Assembly: GCF_043641665.1 (NCBI RefSeq)
Contig: NC_092194.1
Span: 13,183,298 to 13,247,297 of the forward strand
Direction of reading: 5' to 3'
DNA: 64,000 bases
Source of the DNA: Enoplosus armatus
Lineage: Eukaryota; Chordata; Actinopteri; Centrarchiformes; Enoplosidae
Position numbers and translations under genes: made by a program
Shown here: positions 27,061-38,573 of the stretch, piece after piece
How positions within the stretch are numbered: the stretch's first letter is position 1
Layout of the letters: each line of letters begins with the position of its first letter
The notes under the pieces: model-generated
Told to the model about the DNA's origin: nothing
Database searches by the model: none
What the model saw: only the letters and a program-made list of their open reading frames with translations

Positions 27061-27498
27061 TATAGCAGTGGAGGGAGATAGGAGGAGGTGGGGACTGCAT
27101 TAATATAAAATATATTTCCACTATTTTCCTCAACTGTCTTTTCTTAAGCTTCAGGAGAGAAGGAAAAAGTCATTATGTGCTGTGAAGCATGCTAACGGTG
27201 GAGCAGGTAAGAACAGACGAGCTCGGTATTACCTGGATTTCATCTCTCGCTCACTCATGCTATCTTTCCTTCCATCTCTCTTTTCACTCTCTCTGTTTCT
27301 CCCACTCTTTCTGTATTTTAATGGCAGAGGGGTCTTGGCAGGCTGTGATTGCTTGATAGATAGATATCTCCTCTTGGAGAGGGGTACATGGAAGAGGAGA
27401 CGGGGGCTGAGGATGAGGTGTGTGTTCTGTCGTCCGCAGGGACAAGGAGCTCTGTGTGTCTGTGGAGGATGATGGATTACATGGGGGCCATGGGTTTA

Positions 27499-27517
27499 TG
27501 TGTGTGTGTGTGTGTGT

Positions 27518-27558
<41 letters not shown>
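27499..27558. repeat. (TG)n microsatellite
   Basis: TG repeat with one tacg interruption near 27517 and a gcgc end. Confidence 0.97.
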
Positions 27559-27559
<1 letters not shown>

Positions 27560-28349
27560 ATGGTCCCCTCCGTTTTGTCGTTATGTAAACAGTGAAAGCA
27601 TGGCAGTGAATTAATTTTTCACGATGGCAGCTGGAAAAGGTCATTAAATAAAGCAAATGTTTGTGAATGGGAATCCCCAGGAATTAACTTCAACACCATA
27701 TACGCAACAGTGCAGTGTTCTGGCAGTAACCGGGAGCATTACGTTGCATTGTGGACAAGAGCACAGGTGGCTGAGTAGACTGGCATACGCTTGGCCTTCT
27801 GTCAGATTACAATGAGTTTTTAAAAAATGCTTTGGATTTAATTTGCCTGTGTGTGTGTTCACGATGGCCATTTCATATGTGACAGTCACATGTACACGAT
27901 CTCCATCCGCAGTTGACAGAGTATCCTTGCCTCCTTGTCCTTGAGGGAGGGGGGTTATGAGGTCAGCCAGCTCTTCCTGTTTATTTCCAAACCAACGATC
28001 CAATGTGGGCTGTAACTGATCCCCCATATTCATAAAGACGTCCAACATGAGCTGTGAGTGTGTGTTTGTGTGTATCATGTGATACACAGATAAAGCAGGC
28101 CCTCGGGGGAAGACAGAGTGGCCAGCCACAGCACTGCATCTGTCACCAACACAAAAACCTCACCAGTCGCCCAGGCACAGAAGACAGAGAGCCACTATCA
28201 CAACCTCTGCGTGTGTGTGTGTGTGTGTGTGTGTAGGCTCAGCAATGCATGTGGGTGAGACCTTATCATAGCTGGCCACATTCCTAGCAGGAAGATAAAA
28301 GAGGCCAAATGAACCAGATCACCACAGCGTGTGTGAGAAGTATATGTAT

Positions 28350-28384
<35 letters not shown>

Positions 28385-28954
28385 TGTTTGTCAGTGATGA
28401 ATAGGAGTTTAAGGACCTACACCTTATAGATAAGCAGAGAAAATCATCAGGACAACAACAACAATGCTACAATGCAGGCTCAAATAAATACCAGACGAGC
28501 CCTCCAGGCAAACATCAACTACATCCATGTACAGCGATGTAGAGGTCAAAGATGTCAAAGATGCCATTCATGCTTTGCTTGTGTAGTTTAATAGTGAGGC
28601 TGAATGAAAAAAAACAGTTTCAAGCTATTCTCAGTGTATACTGGTCGCTGGGTGGCGTGTCCTTGTTTATTAATGGTCACATACAGGCTGGTCAAAATGT
28701 TATCGGGTAAAAACGGATATGTTGGCAGTCAGATATGCATAAAGAAATTGCAGAGCAGTAAACTGCAGCAATAAATGTTTTATTTGTGGCATTAAATGTT
28801 TTTTCTTTTCCAATCCAAGCTCAATATTTTTTTGTGTTTTTATTTAAATTAAATCAAATTAAAATGTTTGATGGTCATGGTTCAAAATTTGCTTTTTTAT
28901 TGTAATCTTTGATAATAAAGTTTAATGTTCAACTGTAAGACATCTTTAGTCGGA
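27559..28954. other. Intron with an unexplained minus-strand open frame
   Basis: A 161-codon minus-strand frame spans 28129-27644. The part from LMLDVFMNMGDQLQPTLD through QEELADL follows an acceptor-like cacactcacag. Its composition is protein-like for about 70 codons, but no clear donor ends it and I recognise no family. It is reported only as an open frame, not as a gene. Confidence 0.3.
28211..28234. repeat. (GT)n microsatellite
   Basis: Twelve perfect units; a second TG run followed by gaga lies at 28352-28384. Confidence 0.95.
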
Positions 28955-29090
28955 CGTATCTTTGTCCCAAAATGTTTGCTTAAGATATATATAGGTAAAA
29001 GAAAAAGAATATTGGCTGATCTGAATTATTCTCACAAACTGATACCAGTATTGGCCTCAAAATGTCAGTATCTGTCGGGCTCTAGAGCAA
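28955..29090. repeat. Fragment of a dispersed teleost repeat
   Basis: The run from attggctgatctgaatt through ccagtattggcctcaaaa to ctgtcgggctctag has the stuttering gatacc/gtattgg wording I associate with the ends of common teleost hAT-type repeats. It lies directly beside the hAT-like copy at 29105, suggesting nested or adjoining insertions. Assignment is from recall, not from a search. Confidence 0.45.
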
Positions 29091-29104
29091 ACTGTATTCA
29101 AGAC

Positions 29105-29345
29105 TAGGGATGCATAAATCAGATACCAGTGTCCTCTTTTTACCAATTTAAAATCTGTATATCTCACTGAGCGGTACTCATTAGGATCAGATTTATGTAA
29201 AGTAACATAGAAAAATCACTGAATGAATGTAACTGACATTGGAAACACTGAATTTTATAATGACAGTGAAGAAAAAAATCTGTATTTAATGTGGGTCGGT
29301 CATGTCTGCCATGACCTGACCCATTAAATATGGTCAGTACTGGCA
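29105..29345 (+). mobile_element. hAT-like element, copy 1
   Basis: It begins with tagggatgcataaatca, a hAT-like terminal repeat matching the complement of the right end of copy 2 (34685-34672). The body matches copy 2 at 34416-34640 in the same orientation. The right terminal repeat is missing, so this copy is truncated. It has no coding potential. Confidence 0.6.
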
Positions 29346-29609
29346 ACCACACGATTTTTACTCAAAATCACTGAATGTTTTCTCTGCTGCCTTACAAAAC
29401 TCCTCTTTCTCTCTTCCTCAGATGACGTACAGTAGATGAGTTCCCTTCCTTCGAGCTCAGAAGAGGAATTTGCTGGATGAGGGAGCACATCTCTCCTTCA
29501 TAAGGAACGTTGCTGCATTTCATTAGGGATAAGATTCATCACAGCAAGCAAACAAGAGAGCCGTGCAAATCGCATTGGAACAATTCCTACACTATCCTCA
29601 ACATTGTCT

Positions 29610-29641
<32 letters not shown>

Positions 29642-29694
29642 AACACACACATACTCAAACACACACATATTCAAACACACACATACTCAAACAC
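29610..29694. repeat. (AC)n plus 16-bp minisatellite
   Basis: An AC run (29610-29640) passes into a 16-bp unit, aaacacacacatactc, repeated three times plus a partial fourth at 29641-29694, with one c-to-t change in the second copy. It probably arose from the AC run. Confidence 0.92.
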
Positions 29695-30293
29695 AACTGA
29701 TATGCAAAAGGCACAAAGCAAACAAAAGCTGAGAAAGCTGATTCAGGAGACAAAGGGGTACATCAAGGACAGTGATACTATGTGATTGCTCATTATTGTT
29801 CACTTCAAAATGACGCATTACTGTGTCAGTGGTAAGAATGGCAGCCGACTGCCTGGAGTTAAACAGGCATATTTTTTTCTCGTTGAACAATGGAGCCGAT
29901 CCTTCTTCAGAGGCCTGGTTCCCAGACAGGCTGAGCATGTGGGTCATGGGCGTGTTCTCCTGGTCAGAGGTCCAGTGCTCTGTCTATGTGAAAGGACACC
30001 CGAGGGTCCATTTTGGAGATGGCTGTTGAGTTCCAGCTCTGACCCTGGAAAAATGGCTCAGATAAGGCCTGTACACAGACCAATTTAACAGGTCACAACC
30101 CTGTCTCGGAGTGGGAGCGACACAGCGGGAGTGTGTGAACACAGCCTAGGGGATCTGTCCCATGATGAGATGCTGGTGATATCTCAGTGGAGCCCTGACA
30201 CTACAGCAGTGGCTGTCAGCCTATTGATTCACAGTTACAACAACTGGGGAGACAGAGTCAGGTTGTGTAGCCTCAACTGGGACAGTGTGTGAT

Positions 30294-30298
<5 letters not shown>

Positions 30299-30328
<30 letters not shown>
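30299..30328. repeat. (TG)n microsatellite
   Basis: About 14 TG units after a short at alternation. It is complementary to the AC run at 30516. Confidence 0.95.
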
Positions 30329-30511
30329 CTGTGGGTACATGTGAGCATGTAGTAGATGTCTAGTAGAGCATTTTGTTCCTGAGGCTGGTAGACCTAAACA
30401 ACAGTGAACAGAGAGAGGCGGACACAGAAAGCAGGGGCATTCATCCACACTGAAGTCAACAGCTGCATATGGGACAACAGATCTATTCATGACAGATGTA
30501 CACAAATGTAG

Positions 30512-30515
<4 letters not shown>

Positions 30516-30591
<76 letters not shown>
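30516..30591. repeat. (CA)n microsatellite
   Basis: 38 CA units without interruption. Confidence 0.97.
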
Positions 30592-30594
<3 letters not shown>

Positions 30595-31154
30595 GCTCAT
30601 ACTGGACAGTGGCCTGGTTGTGGCTCAGGAGATAAGAGGGATGCCATGCAAGCTCTGTGAGTTACAGTGTGGGAGAGCCAAAGGGAGGTGTTACCACACA
30701 CTACTAGACAGTCCTCTGTGTCTTCTGGTGTATTAAACACAATGATCGTGCCTGTCTGCTAGAGGCAGCACGCTGGCTCTGGTTGAGATGGCCGACTGAG
30801 CGTGGGATGGAGCTGGAGGTGTATATAAGCGATATTAGATAATAGATGGACTTCAATGAAAGCTTTGAGATTGAAATAAACAAGCCACATGAAACAGAAG
30901 AGAGACAGAGACAAAGACACACAGAGAAAGAAAGAGTGTGAGAGAACAGCAACCCCAAAATATTTGCGTATTATAGAGAAAGAACAGAGCTCTCGTTCAC
31001 ATAGTGTTTGGTCCCCAAAACAAAAGCGTCTATTCTCTGTATTTGAAGTCATATCTTTCTGTGTTAGCAGCAAGTGGGTGGTGCAGGACATAAATTGACA
31101 GCTCATCTAACACTAAAGCTCCAGATGGAAACGAGAGAAATAACACAAGATATT

Positions 31155-31203
31155 CTATCTATCTATCTATCTATCTGTCTATCTGTCTATCTATCTATCT
31201 ATC
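31155..31203. repeat. (TATC)n microsatellite
   Basis: About twelve tatc units with two tgtc variants. Confidence 0.96.
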
Positions 31204-31610
31204 AACTTGTATTCTTACTTACTTAAGTATACATATTTGTAGACTTTACTTTAACTTTCTGTATCTTTCAGCCTAAACTCTAAAGAAACTTTAAAAAGAG
31301 AGAAACTCTACTGGATGCCCATAAAGTGCTGAACAGGAAGCACTGTCCTTGTTTAGCAGATTGGGTCCTGTGCTTTGGCAGCTGTATGGACCCGTCTCTG
31401 GCCCAGACTGGTCTCTCTGGGAGAGGTCAATAGCAGGGACGTCTGCCAGGTGAGAGGTTGGCTCAGGTTTAATCAATGCCCGCCAGAGGAGGACAGACAA
31501 GCGGGCAGGCAGGTAGACAGGCCGGTACGGTAACAACCAGGCAGAGATAAAACTATTCCTGGTGGGGTTCACCGGCCAACTGCTGAGCCTGCGCCGTGGC
31601 GGAGAAACTC

Positions 31611-31860
31611 ACGCTTCAACGCGGTTTAGGGGATTGATTTGACAGCTAATTTACAGAGGAGATTTGCATACGGCCATGCGCTAATAAGGCAGGCTTTTCT
31701 TTTCCATCCTTTGTCTTTCCACGCTATCTCTTTCGGCTCTCTCCTTCCTTTTTTTAGACCCTAGCAAATAGTAACAGATAATGTAAGCGAATTAAAGAGA
31801 CAAGAGATTCAAATTGGATATTGATTAAGAGACTAAAGCCTTGTGTTTTCTCCTGTTAAA
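31611..31860. promoter_or_regulatory. Candidate element with consensus octamer
   Basis: A perfect octamer ATTTGCAT lies at 31662-31669. It is flanked by cagctaattta, gcgctaataagg, gcgaattaaag and ttggatattgattaag. The left part is CpG-richer (gcgccgtggcgg, aacgcgg). No open frame is present. Confidence 0.3.
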
Positions 31861-32608
31861 GCCTGTGTTTAAATGATTGATTCACAATGTCACTCTCCAC
31901 ATCCTACTGACTGTGTGGTGAGTGGTGTTCGGGATTGGTTGTGCCTCCAAGCCTTCAATGGGTCCACATCATGTCACACCATGCTAAGTGCTTTGACACT
32001 GCCACACAAAGAGCCCTGCCTATCTGATGCCAATCTCCCCAGGTCCTGGTGTCACCCAGGTGGAGGCTTTCAGAGAGAGCAAGGACAAAGTCACCTCAAC
32101 AGCCCCACACAATGCAGCCTGACTGACAGCAGAAAGGACAAAATGGAGCTTCTCTGTCAAGTGGATGTTTAAGTGGAGAGAGGAAAAGGAAAAAGGATTC
32201 AGGGAAAGGTGCAGGCATTGAATCAACAGAGAAAATAACAGGTAGGAAACAGGATGCTTTCTGCCTAGAAGTCGCAAGACTCAGTCAAACAAAGAAACAA
32301 CACTTAACATCTGCATAGCATTTCATAGAACTGAGCAGCTCTGTGAAATCACATGGTTTAACCTAACTACAGCCTTAACACAGGCTACACACTACACATG
32401 AATACCTATCAGTGCCTTTCACAGGCTCGTAAACATTCAATAATAACAATTCCCTGACACAGTAGCAGAACTAGCAGAAAAAAATTATTTATAACACAAA
32501 GGGACGTGTTTACACAATGACTGCTCCACTAAAGCGAAAAGACACGTCACACTAACACACCATCTGTCCATGAATTAACACTCAACAATTTGCATGGCTG
32601 GAACTCAC

Positions 32609-32758
32609 TGTTCATGTTCTTGAAGATGTTGAGAATGGGAAGGATCTGTCGGTAGTAGGGCACCAGAGCCTCTCCCACCATGTCTCCAGACATCACCAGA
32701 TGCTGCAGGACTTTCAGGGTGGTGCAGATCACCTGACGGTTCCTCGTGTTCAGGGCAT
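32609..32758 (-). CDS. pacrg: pacrg internal exon, central core part 2
   Basis: This is the next exon of the same minus-strand gene. Its first two bases complete the split Asn codon, then 49 codons follow from [20 protein letters not shown] to LNIFKNMN. A single A is left over, so it exits in phase 1. The acceptor is a pyrimidine-rich tract ending in cag (complement of 32759-32761) and the donor is gtgagt (complement of 32603-32608). It encodes helices of the armadillo/HEAT-like core, with the family's [14 protein letters not shown] segment intact. From memory about seven of 49 residues differ from human, mostly conservative (V to I, E to D). Reading past the donor gives no PACRG-like sequence, which supports the splice site. 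The missing remainder of the protein (the segment beginning NSGDGIDY and the C-terminus) was not found between 1 and 32608. Exon length and phase match the preceding exon exactly, so the gene looks functional here. Confidence 0.97.
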
Positions 32759-33702
32759 CTGGGAGGCAGGACATGGGAAAGGTCAGCTGAGGCTAGAGGT
32801 GAAGAAAAAAGGGCTGCAAGGATAAACGGTCACTAAGTTTTTGAACCAGCTTTTGGGATATAAACTAGATTTAGGGGTTGTTTGCTTAGGCAGGTGGAGG
32901 TATAGTAAATGTAGAGTGGTTCTGACAACTGCATCTATATGGTACATAAGAGTGGTCTTAGCAGACACACAAAGCCAAAATACGCATAAATCTTAAACAC
33001 GCACACACACACACTCCCTTGAAAGCATTTCCTTTATAGCTGGGCTTTGATTTAGACTCACTGGCTTGTCTGCAATCAGTGATTTCAAATGCACTGGGGA
33101 GGCAGGAGTAAGTGAAAGCCAATCACTGGGCTATTTGGCCTACAGCTGCACTTAACTCCATCTCCCACTGATAGAGAGAACAAAAGGGGATGATGGTGGG
33201 AGAGATGGAGGGCTAGAGAGATCAAGAGAGACAAATACAGAGAGAAAAAGAGAGGGAAGGGGGAAAGACAAAATGTCAGAAAGAGAGATAAAGAGATGTG
33301 ACAGGCAGAGGGCAAAGGGTTAGAAAATAACTGTGATTAGCAACTAAGAGTGACATATTTTTCTAGTTCTTTTCGTTCGTTTTATTTGTACTCTTTTCGT
33401 TTTTTTATGTGAGCTTCTGCATGAGTGCTGGTAATTCCTTTTGTGCAGACTGTCAGTGTAAAACAGCATACCCCAAGTTAGCAAAACAGACCTGAGCTAC
33501 TTCTCTCTATGAAACCTTAAACTGTCATTTGATGCCTACTTTCACAAAAAGAGGATGGTAATGGCATCACAGCGCCTATTTTGTCAGTGAGCACCTACAA
33601 CAACAAAAATGAAAGACATGAAAAAACAACATTTCAAAAGACAGTGACAACAAAGAAAACAGAGGGTGAGCAGAGCTACACAGAGAGCTTGTCGTTGACA
33701 TA

Positions 33703-33729
33703 GGAGGAGGAGGAGGAGGAGGAGGAGGA
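33703..33729. repeat. (GGA)n microsatellite
   Basis: Nine gga units inside the intron between the two pacrg exons. The pyrimidine complement is on the transcribed RNA. Confidence 0.95.
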
Positions 33730-34068
33730 AAACATTAGTTTGAAAGGTGAGAGAGAGGTAGAAAAAGAGAGAAAAAGAAGGAGAGAATGAGTTAAAGACA
33801 TGGGACTTGTTAAGGAAAGCTAGCACTAAAAACTGAAAAACTAAACACTAACTGCCTGAAATAGAAAAAGATTATTAAAGCAAAATCTAGCAAAAGACAC
33901 TAGAAAATGTACACCTGCTCTTTGGTCTTAAACCGAAAAATGACTGTGCTGAGTATCTGCATTGTGTCACAAATTATGACAAAATTCTAATTTAGTAAAA
34001 CATCGCAACAGGTTCTGCTGACAGCGCTTGAGAAATGACAATTTATTGAAGTTGAAAACATAAACATA

Positions 34069-34330
34069 ATGCTCTCTCTCCCTCTTTCAATTCTCCCTTT
34101 CTCTCATTCTCTCTCGACACTTGACTTTGCAAGAAGGGTGGTTTGCAGAACAAATGGCCGCCAACAAGACTGGAAAAACAGAAATGATGAAATGTGTTTA
34201 CTCTTCGGTCGCGTTGAGGACAAGGCTCGTTGCCACAAGTGCAATAAAGTGTTTATTTTACAAGCAACTAAGAGGCCACGCTACTAATTTGGTTTAGCGC
34301 CTGTTGAGTCAACAACATAAATTCACAGAA
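34069..34330 (+). pseudogene. hAT transposase fragment with broken BED zinc finger
   Basis: A plus-strand reading includes DKARCHKCNKVF, a Cys-x2-Cys half of a BED-type zinc finger (Cys codons 34231 and 34240). A +1 shift later, ATNLV-stop-RLLSQQH (34280-34318) matches the second half of such a finger (T-N-L ... H). The open stretch starting at 34069 stops at 34287. A frameshift and a stop codon separate the two halves, so this is a dead N-terminal piece of a hAT transposase. The BED domain binds the element's ends in intact relatives. No catalytic domain follows. It abuts a repeat ending in a hAT-like terminal repeat at 34672-34685, so both probably belong to one internally deleted element. 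Confidence 0.55.
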
Positions 34331-34415
34331 ATGCAACTGTCTTCAATTGCTGTGCCACAGTCCTCCATCTTCCACAGGTATCTTCCTCATCCACTGCAAC
34401 CAGTCCAGCTTTCCC

Positions 34416-34686
34416 CTTTTTTTTATACCAAATTTAGAATATGTAAATCTTACTGCATGTGACTCACTGGAATCCTTTTTATGTAAGGTAACATGAGGAC
34501 GAACATTGCTGTGACACTAAAACCTGAGTCAGCGGCCTGTCGTGACTGAATGAATGTAACTGAGAGCAAAAACACTGAACGGTGTTTAACGTGGACCAGT
34601 CACATCATGGCCGATACCTGTTCTCCTTAGTGGGGTCAGTATCAGTGCTGATACTGATCCAGAGCATTGGATCAGTGCATCCCTAC
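34416..34686 (+). mobile_element. hAT-like element end, copy 2
   Basis: This stretch aligns by eye, same strand, with 29136-29345. Shared words include atgtaa.gtaacat, actgaatgaatgtaactga and aacactgaa, then tttaa.gtgg and ggtcagta. It ends in tcagtgcatcccta (34672-34685), whose complement tagggatgcactga matches the left end of copy 1 at 29105. That supports a terminal inverted repeat of hAT type. The adjacent BED-finger fragment upstream fits the same element. Confidence 0.6.
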
Positions 34687-34690
34687 ATTT

Positions 34691-34900
34691 ATTTTTTTTA
34701 TTGTTTATTTTACAGGGACAATGCACAATATATTTACTGCACCAAATGTAGCTAAAAGCCCATTTCCGTCTGCAGTCCCTGGGCGAAGGGCACCAGTGAC
34801 AGGCAGGTTAACACAGTAAAAGTCAGCTGTGGTGAATTAAAACATTACACTTTGAAAACATATACAATAAAAAATCAATATTCCAATCAGAAAAAATGAA
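34691..34900. repeat. Dispersed teleost repeat
   Basis: The words tttattttacagggacaatg and gcagtccctgggc, with tagctaaaagcc between, match a repeat seen widely in teleost introns as I recall it. It follows immediately after the hAT-like end at 34686. No coding potential is seen. Confidence 0.5.
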
Positions 34901-35627
34901 AGACAATGCTAATTTCAAGCTAGGGAGCATAACGTTGGTAATCAAAACATCATTCATCAGAAAGAGAGACTATTTTCATTATAGAGAATAATATAGCAAT
35001 GTTGATTCTACAATAATAGAATTCCTTTCTGTTTCGAGCATATCAATCTAGAACTAACTAAAATAACCGTGAAGTACCAAACCGATAAGCAGTATAAGTA
35101 AGATTGGTAATCAGTGGCATCCTAACAATACTCATCCATAGCACCATATTGAAATTGACTGAGAAGACTGACTGAGAGAGAAAGAGAGCAGCAACCCTAA
35201 AATACTGTGTATGACAGCTAGAGCACTCAGAGAAGAGCATACTGCATCACCCACTGTCTGTGTTAAAACAGCTCATATGCAAATACGAAGCTGTCACAAG
35301 CATTCACACATACACACACACAATCACACGCGCACACTTGAAAACGTGCACGCAAACGCATTAAAAGCAATGAGACAAAATGTCAGCCTCAGTCATGAGC
35401 ACAGGCAGTGCTGAACACAGCAGCAGCAAAATATGAATGAAGTTATATAATGTAGAAGAGTCATATGAGCAACAAGAGGCTAACAGGTTGAAGGAACAAA
35501 ACATTTTACACTCTCATCACATTGCGTTAATACACTTTTGTGTATGCAAGTGAGAAAATGACCAGCTGAACCAAATCCATTGTTTTGAGCGTATGACAAT
35601 TTTGTTAAGGAATGTCTTTGTCTCAGT

Positions 35628-35630
<3 letters not shown>

Positions 35631-35660
<30 letters not shown>
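35631..35660. repeat. (TG)n microsatellite
   Basis: Fifteen perfect TG units. Confidence 0.95.
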
Positions 35661-35663
<3 letters not shown>

Positions 35664-35830
35664 CCTGTACAGAGGACCAGCGGTGGAGATGATGCTGAAT
35701 GAGCGAATGCATTGTGCTCTATGCCATCTCTCCATCTCTGCCTTAGTGTCTCCCCAGATAGACAAGCGCAGAGATATCTGCCATCACCAAGATAAGGTGG
35801 GATGTGGAATGACAGGAATTTCAAACCTAC

Positions 35831-36150
35831 ATAACAAACAATGAAATTCTAATTACCAGCCAGCGCAAACAATTTTCCCTGCTGTGACATTTGGACCGCG
35901 GGACTGTTCAATTATTCATCGGCACTCTCGCCTTGCAAAAAAAGAAAAAAAAGGAGGAGAAAGGGAAAAAAATTAAAGAGCGGGGGAGAAGGCTGCCGAG
36001 GGCCTGATATATTAATGCTGGTATAAAACCTGTGTTGGGACAAATCTGAATAAAGTAATAATCTATTCATGCTAGGACCTGTTTCATATTCAGTGTGAAA
36101 ATAAAACAATGGTGACCTTGTTTCCTGTGAAATGTCAGAGGTAGGGTGAC
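35831..36150. promoter_or_regulatory. Candidate conserved non-coding element
   Basis: It has taatta at 35850-35855, caattattcatcgg near 35910, gatatattaatgctgg near 36007 and aaaacaatggtgacc (Sox-like acaatgg) near 36106. A purine run at 35936-35990 splits it. It lies inside the 7-kb pacrg intron. Confidence 0.27.
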
Positions 36151-36700
36151 ACGTTGGAGTGTTTAGCGGTGAATTGTTCTCGTTCATTGTATAAATATAC
36201 TTTTCAGATCAGAAGGAGATGTTCCCGTGCAGAGGCGTAACTGGGGATCTTCTTGTAATAAAAGTCTCATTTTCAGCAGCTCAATGCAGAACAAATGTTA
36301 TGCCAATCAACTGAGGCTCAATGGAGGCATGGCTCAGAATCCTCCTACCTATTTAAGGAAGCCAGAAAAACCCAAACCACAGCGTTTCACTCACATTTTA
36401 CCCTTTCCTCTTAAGTCACAATGGTAGTTTAGCTGGACAGGACTTTTTTTTGCCTTCATATAAAACAATTAGTCATATTCTTTCTGCACATTCAGCTTTA
36501 TATCTATTTTACAAGTGGTTACTTCCAAAAAACACATTTTGAAAAAAAAAACAATTTCTAAAATGTATCAAAACCACAAAGAATCCATAAATCTATTAAA
36601 CTACATGGGGGTGTTTTGTTTTCTTCTCTTTTGTTAACGTTTAAGGAAGTCTTTCTAACGTGGGGTGAAGGGCACAGAGTGTACAGTTGGAAAGAGCTCA

Positions 36701-37240
36701 GTGTTTAAGTCACAGGCCAGAGTATAATGTCAGCCAGAGCCTTCTTCATTGTGTATTCTCATTGGGTGACCTGCAGTCATCATCAAAATTCACCGGGGCC
36801 TGACGTGACTCCGTCGCTCTGCAGATAAGAGCCTGCCAGCCACATTGAAGATGTATTAACGTCAGAGGAGAAAAAATATATATCTTGCCATTTTAGACTG
36901 CAGACGGCTTTTTACTTTCTTCCCCTTTCCACCATCCCTTCTTCTTCCCTGCTCCATAGAAAAGTAATTAATCTGCAACAGAGACACGGACTGGCGGCTT
37001 TGCCTTGTGGATGGCGAAACAGGCCTGATTTTTAATAAACCAAGAAGTTAATAAGGAGCAGGTCATTTAAAATTCCATTATCAGTGCAATGTGTGTGTTT
37101 TCATGAGGCGCATAACCATCACCTTTGGTCTGGCATCCCAAAGGCAAACGACCAAAACTGCTGAGGGGTATGAATTTATAAACTACTGCCTAAGTTAGCG
37201 ATTGGCCCGGCCACTCCGTGTAAAAAAACAAGTTATGTAT
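36701..37240. promoter_or_regulatory. Candidate conserved non-coding element
   Basis: This is a long unique-looking block with agataagag (GATA), taattaat at 36965-36972, tttttaataaac, gttaataagg and tgacgtgac. No open frame or simple repeat is present apart from a short pyrimidine run. It is the largest such block in the intron between the two exons. Confidence 0.3.
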
Positions 37241-37758
37241 AAAGTGGGTGCCTCTTGATAAAGGGCCGTCCAAATATCCAAACTATCTGTAAAGATTTGC
37301 TGGCAAATCATCCACCTGGGAAACAACATATTGCAGTGTGAAAATGTGTGAAAATAAATGTATTCAATTCATTTTATTTTACTAAATGTTTTTTTCCAAT
37401 ATTTAGAAAATAAAGAGGACAAGTAAATAATATTGTGGTTAAAACACAAAACTAAATATGCCACACAATGTAAGATGTGTGTGCTCAGTGTGTGGTGTGG
37501 TAACAGACTCTGTGCCAGGGTCAGTCTGTCACCGTGTCTCTGTGTCTCCAACAGTCCTGCCTATTGTTGGCCGTTACGCCCCTCTGCCTCCACAGACGTC
37601 CAACACCCACACATAAACAGGGAACACACTTCACATACACGTACACACCACCAGCCAACTGCCCGTGACATGAACACTATCCCAGGCTCACTGGGCGCCA
37701 CTTAAAGGCTCCCACTTTGAAACTGACACTCCACTTGGCAGCGGCGCCAAACAAAAGA

Positions 37759-37760
<2 letters not shown>

Positions 37761-37805
<45 letters not shown>
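37761..37805. repeat. (GT)n microsatellite
   Basis: About 22 perfect units followed by gggagaga. Confidence 0.97.
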
Positions 37806-37807
<2 letters not shown>

Positions 37808-38573
37808 AGAGAGAGACTGTGTATGTGTGCTGAAATTTTCCAACAAAAGCCACACTCTGTGTTCCTCTAACTTCTCTGTACCTTGATCCTCGTCGTGTCC
37901 GCCACACAAGAAACCTTTCCCGTCCACATCACTGTAAATTGTGATGTCTATTTTTGAAGTCGTAGACCACTCCACCCTCAGACATGACCTTTCCGCCCAC
38001 CTCCATCTGCCAACTGGCGTGTGTGAGTGTGTGCGTGCGTGTAAACGTGTCAGCGTGGAAAGGTAAGGAGGCACAACACGATGACACAGTTAAATGTAGC
38101 ATGTCACCACGTTGCACATGGCAGATTATCAGGCCTGCTTTTAGAGGCAACTACTTCCGGCAAATGCAAAAACAAGGACGCTTCGCTCCGAGGGTTAATG
38201 TAATAATAGGAACAGTATGACTGTGAAACCAAATTAGGACTTGTCACAAGACTGGTTGTATGGTAATGTTAGAATCTGCTGTAGCGCAAGTGTGTAAGAC
38301 AGGTGAGTCTATTCCTGGTAAAGTATGTTGTTCTATTTTGATTGCACTCCAATGCTGCTGCAATATTGTCTGACAGGGGTTTGAGGGTGCCATTGTGGGT
38401 AATTATTCAAAAATATGTTAATACATTTTAGATATAGCTTGTGATGCATATTAATATTGATAATAGTGTTCTTTTAATGTATTCTTAAGCATTTTCAAGC
38501 TAGGTCAATTCTGAGGAAGAGGGATATTCTTTGTGATACCTCATGTTAGGTTCCTTATTATTAGGTTTCCTAC

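Larger units (their letters stand above)
29695..31610. other. Intron, no gene seen beyond microsatellites
   Basis: Neutral sequence around the TG, CA and TATC repeats. Nothing else recognised. Confidence 0.6.
1..32608 (-). other. pacrg: pacrg downstream intron, 5' part (partial)
   Basis: Everything left of the gtgagt donor at 32603-32608 should be intron on the gene's strand until the terminal exon or exons (segment starting NSGDGIDY and ending ESCLLN in the family). I did not find that sequence on the minus strand, so the intron is probably at least 32.6 kb. A divergent terminal exon too short to notice by eye cannot be excluded. Confidence 0.7.

Noticed and set aside
29641..29694. CRISPR-like regular array
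   Set aside because: Units are contiguous AC-derived repeats without spacers, in a vertebrate genome.
1..32608. Terminal pacrg exon
   Set aside because: No minus-strand sequence resembling the family's GDLIQETLEAFERYGG or ESCLLN end was found.
32547..32774. Start codon upstream of ALNTRNRQ as a true translation start
   Set aside because: The ATG lies in intron beyond the acceptor; the family sequence continues into the upstream exon.
34069..34287. Zinc-finger gene
   Set aside because: Only half a finger is in frame, followed by a stop and a frameshift; adjoining terminal repeat points to a dead transposon.
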